The notes below the pieces were generated by a model that was not told where the DNA came from, ran no database searches, and saw only the letters and a program-made list of their open reading frames with translations. From contig VGXS01000009.1 of the NCBI GenBank assembly GCA_016873225.1, positions 1 to 64,000 on the forward strand: a DNA stretch of 64,000 nucleotides, in the 5' to 3' direction. Each line of letters opens with the position of its first letter. The stretch's first letter is position 1. A program made the translations under genes and the position numbers. Below, in pieces: positions 52,743 to 64,000 of the stretch. This DNA comes from Planctomycetota bacterium. Its GTDB lineage: Bacteria > Planctomycetota > Planctomycetia > Gemmatales > Gemmataceae.

Positions 52743-54839
52743 ATGCGCTGGCCGTCCGCCAAACAGTATGTGCTTGCCTGGCGGCATCCCGAAAGGATCC
52801 TGCAGGTTCCCGCGCTGGCCGGTGGAACCGTTCGCCTTGATGACAAGGGACTGCCGAAGGCCCATGTCGGCGGATTCGGCGCGGTATTCGAATACACCAC
52901 TCCCGATGGCAGGCGCTGGGCCATCAAGTGCTTCCACAAGAAGACTCCGGGGCTTCGCCGCCGTTACAGGGGCATTAGCGCTTATCTTTCCAAGCACGAT
53001 CTTCCTTATCTCGTCAAGTTCACATGGCATGAGAAGGGCCTGCTCATCGGGGATCAGGTCCTGCCCATCGTGCAGATGCCCTGGGTGGAAGGGGTTTGCC
53101 TCCACAAGTTCCTTGAGGAACACCATGGCTCACCCGAGGTGTGCGAGGCGTTGTTCACGATCTGGATGCGTCTTGTGGCCCAGTTGAGGGCCTCTGGCAC
53201 GGCCCATGGAGACCTCCAGCACCACAACATCCTCCTCGTTCCCGATGGGCCGATGCGCTACAGCGTCAAGCTGGTCGACCTCGACGGAATGTGGCTCGAG
53301 GACATCGCCGACTTGCCTTCCCTTGAGACGGGCCACCGCGCCTACCAGCATCCTTACCGGGCCCATGAGCCATATCACCGCTACCTCGACAGGTTTCCCG
53401 CTTTGGTCATCGCCCTCACCTTCGCCGCGTTGCGGGAGGAGGGAGGCAAGCTTTGGAACAAGTTCCATATCAAGCGAAACTTGATTTTCCGCGCCCTTGA
53501 TTACCTGCGGCCGAACCAGTCGCGCCTGCTCGCCCAGCTCAAGGCCCACCCGCGGCCCGAGATCAGCGCGATGGCCAATGCCCTGGCCGCCGCCTGCCGT
53601 CAGGCACCCGACGAGATCCCTTGGGTAGATGAATTGCTCAGGCAGGCGGCTTCCCCCGATTCAAGCCCCGAGCCTTTGCCCGGAGAATATCGTCCCGGAT
53701 CCGACCCTTCCCAGCGGAAGTCCGCGACCGGTTCGGGCGACAAGGACAAAGCGGATCCACAGGAAAAGAAATCCCTCGCGGATTCGCCATGGCTTGGCGC
53801 CGCGGTGGGTGGCGTCATCGCCGCGATGATCGCCTTGGCCGGACTCACCTTCGGAATCAACTGGCGAATCACCCTGACAATGTCGATGCTCGCGCTCGCC
53901 ACGGCGACGGCGGTGCCTTTTGCCATCCGCAGGAGCCGGATCCTGATCGGCTCCACGGTCGCGAGGCTTGTGCCCCTCGCCGCCAATCGCCAGGGAAGGT
54001 TCGTCGCGATCGGTTTGGACAACACCCTCGTCCTGAGGGAATTAGGCAATCCCACGCCTGACTGGATCGTCGTCGCCCACGAAAAGCCGGTGACCGCCGT
54101 CGCTTTTCATCCCGACGGGATGCGGGTCGCCACGGGTGGGGCGGATAACCTCGTTCACCTCTGGGACCTCTCCGTCCGTGAACGGGGCGCCACCTTCCGC
54201 GGCCATTCATGGACGATTCGCGCGCTGGCCTTCTCCCCCGACGGGAGATTGCTGGCCTCGGCTTCCGGCGACCGGACCATCCGCCTTTGGGACATCTCCT
54301 CGGCGACTCTGCTGGCGGTTCTCAAGGGAAGCGAGGAGCAGGTGGCCTCCCTGTGCTTCTCGCCCGATGGGAGCATGGTCGCCAGTGGAGCCGCCGACCG
54401 TTTCTGGCGCGTTTGGGATTGCGAGAGCTTTGAACAGACATCGGGGCGGGCGGCGCACCGCCACGAGATATCGTGCCTGGCCTTCGCTTCCGACGGCTAC
54501 CGGCTGGCCACGGGCGGTGACGACGGGCTCGTGATGCTTTGGAACCTGCAGTCGGGAAAGCTGATCACCAGTTTCCCAGGCCACAAGGGAGGCGTGACGG
54601 GTCTTCTTTTCGCACAATCCGGTTCCCGAATCATTTCGGTCGGCCGGGATGGCTCCCTCCGCGTCTGGGATATCAATTCCAAGGAAGAGGCCGCCTCGAT
54701 CGGGCTGGATTCCGCGCCCCTCACCGGAATCGAGGCGCCAGATGGCGCCAACCCGCTGCTGGTCGCGTCCAGCACAGGCCGTTTGTTCGAGGTTGACGGG
54801 GTGCGGTTCAAGCTCAGGGCCACGCGGGCTTTGCCCTGA
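52743..54839 (+). CDS. Protein kinase-like domain fused to membrane segment and WD40 propeller
   Basis: 698 residues. The N-terminal kinase-like domain (about residues 30-300) has a glycine loop HVGGFGAVFEY, a lysine strand RRWAIKCFHKK, a catalytic loop AHGDLQHHNILL (HGD..N) and LVDLDGMWLEDI in place of DFG. A Ser/Asp-rich linker follows, then two hydrophobic stretches (LGAAVGGVIAAMIALAGLTF and LTMSMLALATATAVPFAI, about residues 350-395). The C-terminus is a WD40 propeller (about 410-690): VTAVAFHPDGMRVATGG, IRALAFSPDGRLLASAS, VASLCFSPDGSMVASGA and ISCLAFASDGYRLATGG. Key kinase residues are present, so activity is possible. The kinase N-terminus and the propeller lie on the same side if the hydrophobic hairpin spans twice. 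Confidence 0.85.
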   Translation: MRWPSAKQYVLAWRHPERILQVPALAGGTVRLDDKGLPKAHVGGFGAVFEYTTPDGRRWAIKCFHKKTPGLRRRYRGISAYLSKHDLPYLVKFTWHEKGLLIGDQVLPIVQMPWVEGVCLHKFLEEHHGSPEVCEALFTIWMRLVAQLRASGTAHGDLQHHNILLVPDGPMRYSVKLVDLDGMWLEDIADLPSLETGHRAYQHPYRAHEPYHRYLDRFPALVIALTFAALREEGGKLWNKFHIKRNLIFRALDYLRPNQSRLLAQLKAHPRPEISAMANALAAACRQAPDEIPWVDELLRQAASPDSSPEPLPGEYRPGSDPSQRKSATGSGDKDKADPQEKKSLADSPWLGAAVGGVIAAMIALAGLTFGINWRITLTMSMLALATATAVPFAIRRSRILIGSTVARLVPLAANRQGRFVAIGLDNTLVLRELGNPTPDWIVVAHEKPVTAVAFHPDGMRVATGGADNLVHLWDLSVRERGATFRGHSWTIRALAFSPDGRLLASASGDRTIRLWDISSATLLAVLKGSEEQVASLCFSPDGSMVASGAADRFWRVWDCESFEQTSGRAAHRHEISCLAFASDGYRLATGGDDGLVMLWNLQSGKLITSFPGHKGGVTGLLFAQSGSRIISVGRDGSLRVWDINSKEEAASIGLDSAPLTGIEAPDGANPLLVASSTGRLFEVDGVRFKLRATRALP

Positions 54840-55159
54840 GGCCATGTTTTCCGCGCGCCCGCGGCAGACTTCAAAATGATGGGGCAAGTGAAACGAGGCC
54901 GTTCCCCAATGCCCCCTATTGATTTGGATTTCAACGCAAGGCCGGGATTGGATCAGCCATCAATTTGGCAAACTGCAAAAAGGATCATATTCCAGAAACC
55001 AAAAAGAGCCCGCAGCGGAGCCAAGGCGGAGTGAGTGGGGCGTATGCAAATGAACCACTCACTCCAATGCTTCGCACCTGCGTTCGGGGCTTTTTTTAAT
55101 ATGATCAATTGGCAATTTTATCAGCACTATCAATTTAACTCATATGTTCGAAGCCTGTT
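54840..55159. other. Convergent intergenic region with palindrome
   Basis: About 320 bases without a gene, between two convergent genes. It holds palindromic copy C and otherwise AT-richer sequence, with nothing else recognisable. Confidence 0.7.
55005..55097. repeat. Dispersed palindromic element, copy C
   Basis: Left arm AGAGCCCGCAGCGGAG..AAGGCGGAGTGAGTGG; right arm CCACTCACTCCAATGC-TTC-GCACCTGCGTTCGGGGCTTTTTTT. The arms pair over most of their length with a loop around 55039-55053. A run of seven T ends the right arm, so it is a good intrinsic terminator candidate on the plus strand. Confidence 0.82.
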
Positions 55160-56728
55160 CTAGATGCCCCCGAGCATGCGTGCGGCTTTTTCCTCGAACA
55201 TCGCCTGCCATTCCGGGGCCAGCTTGCAGTCGCTGTCCTCCTGGGCCGATCCCGGGTTGCGGGCCTGTTCCGCCGTGGGAGCGTAGAAGAGATATCCGTT
55301 CGTGTAACCGGCGACAAAAGACGGTTTCACCGGACTCGCCTTCTTGATGTTGAGCCCGACCTGCGTGGTGACCTCCCCGGGAAAAGTCACCATCGCGAAT
55401 CCCGCCACGCGCATCGCCATCACTTCCGCCTCAAGTTTTGTCCACCCGGCCTTTTCTCCATCCTTCCGGTGCCTTTCCAGAAGGGCCAGGTTGGTCTGGA
55501 TCCGGGTCAGTTCCTCCATGGTCCGAATGTTGGCGACATAGGCCGCCAGCGCCGCCTTGTTCTGCTCATCGAGCCTGTCGAGTCCTGACTGTCCACGGGA
55601 TTTTTCAGTCAGGTAGGCGTGGGACGAATAGGAAGGATGCCTCGGGTCGAGTTGATAGCGCACGGCCAGCGGAAGGAAGGTTTTCAGGTCGAGGGTGGTT
55701 CCCTTGAGCGACTTCACGAGCCTGTCCCTTTCAGCCTCCAGCGAAGCGATGCGCTCCGTCTGGTTCGCCCGCGGCAGGCTCATCACCTGGCGGGACATCG
55801 CCAATCGCCGGTCATCGCCGCAGCGAATTTCTTGGACGCCACGAAGCACAGTGAGGCCAAGGGTGTTTCCAAGGGGTTCGGCGTCACGCGGTTGGCTGAC
55901 ATCCTTGTAGCGCGCGGGGTTGATGTCCCCGCCACATCCCTGGATGAACAAGGCGACGCACCCGCGGCCAAGGCTATCCTCAATCACCTTGGAGGCGAAA
56001 CCGCTCAGGTCGGCCGTGTTGCCGCCATCGGCGCGTCCCATGATCGGGTGGCAGGCGAAGTTGTATAGCACCGCCAAGACCGATCCATCCATCCGTTCCA
56101 GTTTCAGGATGCCGATTTCGGGATCGACCGGCCCAGTGCCCGCCACGAGTTCGTCGGGGGGTAACGAATAGGCGTGACGGACATCGGATTCCCTCCCATC
56201 GCGCAACCGGAGCCTCCGGTTTTCCTGAATGCGGTTCTCACGGGCCAACCCAGTGCCCGCGCGCACCGGCACCATGGCCTTGGCGGCTTGCCGCACGGCG
56301 CCCGCCGCCAACTCCCAGGCATTCGGAACAACAATTCCATGGCAATGGCTGGCATTCACCAGAAGGCGGTCGGGAGCCAGTCCAGGTACCCGACCCAATG
56401 ATTCCCTAAGCTTGGGCATGAAATCGTCACCAATCGGGCCAATTCCACCAATGGCCACGGCATCAACGGTGACCACGGCGATGGTTTCTTTGCCTTTTTG
56501 GATGACCAAGGCCTTGGCGAAGAGTGGGTCGCCTGGGGGAAGATTGTCTGTCGCGGTGATGTCAACCTTGGCGACTCCCGCCAGCAACGGTGGATCGTTG
56601 GCGTTGGTGTTGTCGTTGGATGGCCCTTCGGCCAATCCCTCAGCGTTGCCCGGCCAGCGATAGGCAAGCCATGCCGCAACGGCCACCAATCCGATGATTG
56701 CCAAGCGGAAGAAATTGCGCGGTGGCAT
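55160..56728 (-). CDS. Neutral/alkaline ceramidase-like secreted protein
   Basis: 522 residues from ATG 56728 with GAGGAAAAGG six bases upstream; an ATG at 56770 lies 14 codons earlier. A signal-anchor LAIIGLVAVAAWLAYRW is followed by an Asn-rich stretch (SNDNTNANDP), then VAKVDITATDNLPPGDPLFAKAL. LLVNASHCHGIVVP carries the histidines of the zinc site and NFACHPIMG and FIQGCGGDINP the next motifs of the ceramidase N-terminal domain. Known members hydrolyse ceramides; planctomycete relatives often have no assigned substrate. It is monocistronic and convergent with the kinase-WD40 gene. Confidence 0.8.
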   Translation of the reverse strand: MPPRNFFRLAIIGLVAVAAWLAYRWPGNAEGLAEGPSNDNTNANDPPLLAGVAKVDITATDNLPPGDPLFAKALVIQKGKETIAVVTVDAVAIGGIGPIGDDFMPKLRESLGRVPGLAPDRLLVNASHCHGIVVPNAWELAAGAVRQAAKAMVPVRAGTGLARENRIQENRRLRLRDGRESDVRHAYSLPPDELVAGTGPVDPEIGILKLERMDGSVLAVLYNFACHPIMGRADGGNTADLSGFASKVIEDSLGRGCVALFIQGCGGDINPARYKDVSQPRDAEPLGNTLGLTVLRGVQEIRCGDDRRLAMSRQVMSLPRANQTERIASLEAERDRLVKSLKGTTLDLKTFLPLAVRYQLDPRHPSYSSHAYLTEKSRGQSGLDRLDEQNKAALAAYVANIRTMEELTRIQTNLALLERHRKDGEKAGWTKLEAEVMAMRVAGFAMVTFPGEVTTQVGLNIKKASPVKPSFVAGYTNGYLFYAPTAEQARNPGSAQEDSDCKLAPEWQAMFEEKAARMLGGI

Positions 56729-56850
56729 CGCCTTTTCCTCATGCGACCGGGCGGGGAAGCCCTGATCCATGCCAGCTTGTGGGGATCGTCAAACCGGGAT
56801 TCCCGGGTTGGACAAGCTGAATGGTTAGGCAGGAAAGAATCACGGGGTTC

Positions 56851-56879
56851 TTGATCACCTGCCGTATGCTGAATACTTT
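56851..56879 (+). promoter_or_regulatory. Possible sigma70-like promoter for the pyrophosphatase gene
   Basis: TTGATC (56851-56856), 17 bases, TACTTT (56874-56879), about 65 bases before the ATG. It is four of six at each box. The same TACTTT hexamer and spacing is found at 7712, which supports a shared promoter form. Confidence 0.4.
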
Positions 56880-56942
56880 ATAAGGATTCAGCTATCCAAG
56901 CTGAAAGATGACCGGTTTTCATTCCTGGAATTGGATTCCCCC

Positions 56943-59471
<2,529 letters not shown>

Positions 59472-59554
59472 TCCTCCGGGGCTCAACAATCGTGAAGGGT
59501 GGCGGAGTCTGGCCGCTCCCCCTTTTATTTCCAGAACACCGTATGGTTCGAAGG

Positions 59555-60406
59555 CTATCCGGTCGGGATGCCGATGAATGAGTCGAAGTCCGCCGCGAGT
59601 TCCATGGTCACAGGGCCGGGCCAAGGCAAGGGCGCGCCGCACACCCGGCTGACTCCCGCGATGCCGAACCCCGAACCCACCAGCATGACTTCGGCCGCCT
59701 TGGCCAGTTCATCCCAACCAAACGGCCGCGATGTCCATCCATAGCGGCGCTTGTGGGCCAGTTCTTGCAACACGCCAAGGGTGACGCCTGGTAGCACAAG
59801 GTCGGTGGGTGGCGTCACCAGCAGCGTTGTCTCCTTTTCACGCGCCACCATCACAACATGGCCGATGGCCGTTTCGGTGACGATGCCGGCGGGAGTCTCA
59901 AGGAGCGCGAGGCCGCCGGATTGCCGTCCTGCCAAATACCAGTGCAGCCGGCTTCTGTGCTTCCAGCGTGCGGGAATCGTTTCGGGCGGTAGCGCCTTCA
60001 CCGGGGAACGCCTCAGTTCCGCGCCGTTCTCCTTGAACTCCCGGTGGAGGGCCGACTGGAGCGCCCGCCCATGAACGATGAGGGTGGCCACTGGTTGGCC
60101 GGGAGCGCCCGGGGTCGCCAGCAGGACAACATGCCTGTCCTGGCCCGACATGGCCAGCGGTTGCCGCCCAAGGTATTCGTGAACAACTGAAACGAGTGCT
60201 TCGCGATCCAGCGGAAGGTGAAGATCCATTTCCCGGGCTGATTCGATGAAGCGATCCAAATGCCTGTTCAGGAATACGGGCCGGCCATTCCAGGTTCGAA
60301 GCACCTCGACGAGGCCCGCGCCATGGGTAACCATGGCGTCGTCGAGCGGCAGCCGAACTTCGTTTTCGGTCTGCCAGGTTCCGTTGATCCAGGCTTGGAA
60401 TTCCAT
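59555..60406 (-). CDS. Class IV PLP aminotransferase
   Basis: 283 residues from ATG 60406. Class IV signatures: DAMVTHGAGLVEVLRTWNGRP, HLDRFIESAREMDLHLP, WKHRSRLHWYLAGRQ with the probable PLP lysine, LLETPAGIVTETAIGHVVMV and PGVTLGVLQELA. The family includes branched-chain aminotransferase, D-alanine aminotransferase and aminodeoxychorismate lyase; the sequence does not decide between them. The lysine lies in WKHRSRLHWYLA, slightly displaced from the classic K..N pattern. It starts four bases after the waaA stop, so it is the last gene of a secA-waaA-aminotransferase run. Confidence 0.87.
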   Translation of the reverse strand: MEFQAWINGTWQTENEVRLPLDDAMVTHGAGLVEVLRTWNGRPVFLNRHLDRFIESAREMDLHLPLDREALVSVVHEYLGRQPLAMSGQDRHVVLLATPGAPGQPVATLIVHGRALQSALHREFKENGAELRRSPVKALPPETIPARWKHRSRLHWYLAGRQSGGLALLETPAGIVTETAIGHVVMVAREKETTLLVTPPTDLVLPGVTLGVLQELAHKRRYGWTSRPFGWDELAKAAEVMLVGSGFGIAGVSRVCGAPLPWPGPVTMELAADFDSFIGIPTG

Positions 60407-60410
60407 GGTG

Positions 60411-61715
60411 TCAGCCGGCTCGCCGGTCGGCGTCTGTCGCGCCAAAGGCCGGGATGCGCGAGTCGAGGAAGTCGAGCGTTCGCGCCGTGGCGCCTTGCTG
60501 GGTCGCCACGAAGGCTTTCGCGGCCCGGCCGACGGCCTCGCGCCTGGCGGGGTAGTCAAGCCACTCCCTGAGTGTGCCTTCAAGGCCTTGGGGGCCTTCC
60601 AGCATGATGGCGCCTCCACAGGCCACAAGTTGCCGGGATATATCCTTGAAGTTCCAAATATGGGGTCCGAAGCATGCCGGAACTCCTCGCGCCGCCGGCT
60701 CAATCATGCTTTGCCCGCCCCGCTTGCCGTCGAGGCTACCTCCCACGAATCCCATGTCGGCCAGCGTCCAGAGCGCGCCCAGTTCTCCAAGCGTGTCTAG
60801 CAGGATCACGCCGGCTGAGGCCGGTCTATCCGCAGGGAGGGCGCTCCGCCGGGCGAACGGGACTCCGCACGCGGCCAGCCATGAGGCGACCGAATCGAAC
60901 CGTTCAGGATGCCTGGGAACCAGTGCGAGCCTGAGCGATGGATGATCCGCGACGAGGTTCCGCCACGCCGCCAGCAGGTGTCGTTCCTCGCATTCCTGGG
61001 TGCTTCCGGCCACCAGGATGATCTGGCTGTCGTCGATGCCCAAGGCGGATTTCAGCGCCGCGGCTTGGGCCTCGCGTGATACCAGCGCCCCGTCGAATTT
61101 CACGGAGCCTGTCACGCGGACGGCCTCCGTGGAAACGCCGACCGATATGAGGGCCTCGCGATGCGACTCATCCTGGACAGCCCAGGTATGAACCTTTCCA
61201 AGAACCATCCTGGCCAACGGTCCCGCCATTCGCCAACGCCGCGCGCTGCGCGGGCTCATGCGGCCGTTGATGATGGCGACGGGCACTCGCCTTCGTGCCG
61301 CCTCGGAAAGGAAGCATGGCCAAAGTTCGCTCTCGGCCAAAACCACCACCTCGGGACGCAGTGAGTCGAATGCCGCCTTCAACTGCCACGACAGGTCAAA
61401 CGGGAAGGGGGAAACGACCAGGTCGGGGAAACGCTTCCGGGCCTCGGCCAGCCCCGTGGGGGTGGTGGAGGAAAGCACCACCTCCATTTCAGGATGCCGT
61501 TGGCGGAATTGCCCCACAACGGGCGCGAGCAGGTGGATTTCCCCGACGCTCACCCCATGAAACCACGCGACGGGCCTGTCGGTGGCCGGAACGGGAAACG
61601 ACGGTCCCCGCCAAAGCTCCCATGGGCCCGGTCGGCCGGCGCGGCGGCGCCAGGCAAGCCAGGGGCTTGCGATGGCGACGGCGGCGGTGAGGGCGCAATC
61701 GTGGAACCATCCCAT
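60411..61715 (-). CDS. waaA: 3-deoxy-D-manno-octulosonic acid transferase
   Basis: 434 residues from ATG 61715 with GGGGAAGGA upstream; the longer open frame overlaps secA and is not real. Motifs: WFHGVSVGEIHLLAPV, SSTTPTGLAEARKRF, VVLAESELWPCF, VTGSVKFDGAL, AGSTQECEE and LALVPRHPERFD. WaaA (KdtA) adds Kdo to lipid A at the inner membrane; here it supports LPS synthesis, with gmhB at 18 kb as another LPS gene. It lies between secA and an aminotransferase gene in one tight run. Confidence 0.9.
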   Translation of the reverse strand: MGWFHDCALTAAVAIASPWLAWRRRAGRPGPWELWRGPSFPVPATDRPVAWFHGVSVGEIHLLAPVVGQFRQRHPEMEVVLSSTTPTGLAEARKRFPDLVVSPFPFDLSWQLKAAFDSLRPEVVVLAESELWPCFLSEAARRRVPVAIINGRMSPRSARRWRMAGPLARMVLGKVHTWAVQDESHREALISVGVSTEAVRVTGSVKFDGALVSREAQAAALKSALGIDDSQIILVAGSTQECEERHLLAAWRNLVADHPSLRLALVPRHPERFDSVASWLAACGVPFARRSALPADRPASAGVILLDTLGELGALWTLADMGFVGGSLDGKRGGQSMIEPAARGVPACFGPHIWNFKDISRQLVACGGAIMLEGPQGLEGTLREWLDYPARREAVGRAAKAFVATQQGATARTLDFLDSRIPAFGATDADRRAG

Positions 61716-61741
61716 GGGGCATCCTTCCCCGGCGGGCGCCT

Positions 61742-64000
<2,259 letters not shown>

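Overview
The window looks like chromosome from a high-GC planctomycete, probably in or near the Gemmatales. This rests on protein families typical of that phylum: a DUF1559 pseudopilin-like protein with the H-x9-DG motif, three DUF1501 proteins, a DUF1549/DUF1553 protein, a PA14-containing multiheme cytochrome c, a BBP7-like outer-membrane barrel, WD40 proteins, and a kinase-WD40 fusion. LPS genes (waaA, gmhB) and a beta-barrel protein point to a Gram-negative type envelope. No taxonomic marker gene (rRNA) is present, so the assignment is inference from gene content.

Layout. 1-7.4 kb: a minus-strand run encoding a DUF5009/HGSNAT-like membrane protein, the tRNA hydroxylase MiaE, a ModF-like double ABC ATPase, and an AddB/AddA-type helicase-nuclease pair (AddA runs off the left edge). 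7.7-13.9 kb: a plus-strand run behind a good promoter: a DUF1559 pseudopilin-like protein, a small lipoprotein, three metallophosphoesterases and a discoidin-like protein. The last phosphoesterase has an in-frame stop, and the discoidin-like gene has a frameshift and a premature stop. 14-18.5 kb: two DUF1501 genes, an alpha/beta hydrolase and gmhB. 18.5-19.6 kb: gene-free DNA with a 51-bp tandem repeat array and one copy of a dispersed palindrome. 19.6-24.6 kb: a UvrD/PcrA helicase, a methyltransferase and a DUF1573-like protein. 24.7-34.2 kb: a DUF1549/DUF1553-DUF1501-WD40 operon, an esterase, a five-heme PA14 cytochrome and its beta-propeller partner. 34.2-36.2 kb: an SDR oxidoreductase and prfB, which carries the programmed +1 frameshift.

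36.2-36.8 kb: a gene-free gap with two palindromic elements. 36.8-43.9 kb: an M16 protease with a small membrane protein, then moxR, a diheme peroxidase, an unknown gene and a DUF58 gene. 43.9-48.8 kb: a DUF2071 protein, a beta-barrel protein, a double-RCK ion-channel-like protein and a DUF3500-like protein. 48.8-54.8 kb: a 1026-residue membrane protein of unknown function, a HAD phosphatase and the kinase-WD40 fusion. 55-64 kb: a ceramidase-like protein, a membrane pyrophosphatase, and a minus-strand run of secA (5' end outside the window), waaA and a class IV aminotransferase.

I found no tRNA, rRNA, CRISPR array, transposase, phage gene or clear defence island. The most notable non-coding signals are the palindromic element with compensatory arm changes and the 51-bp tandem array. 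The most notable coding signals are the neighbouring broken genes at 11.9-13.9 kb, the prfB recoding site, and several unusual domain architectures.
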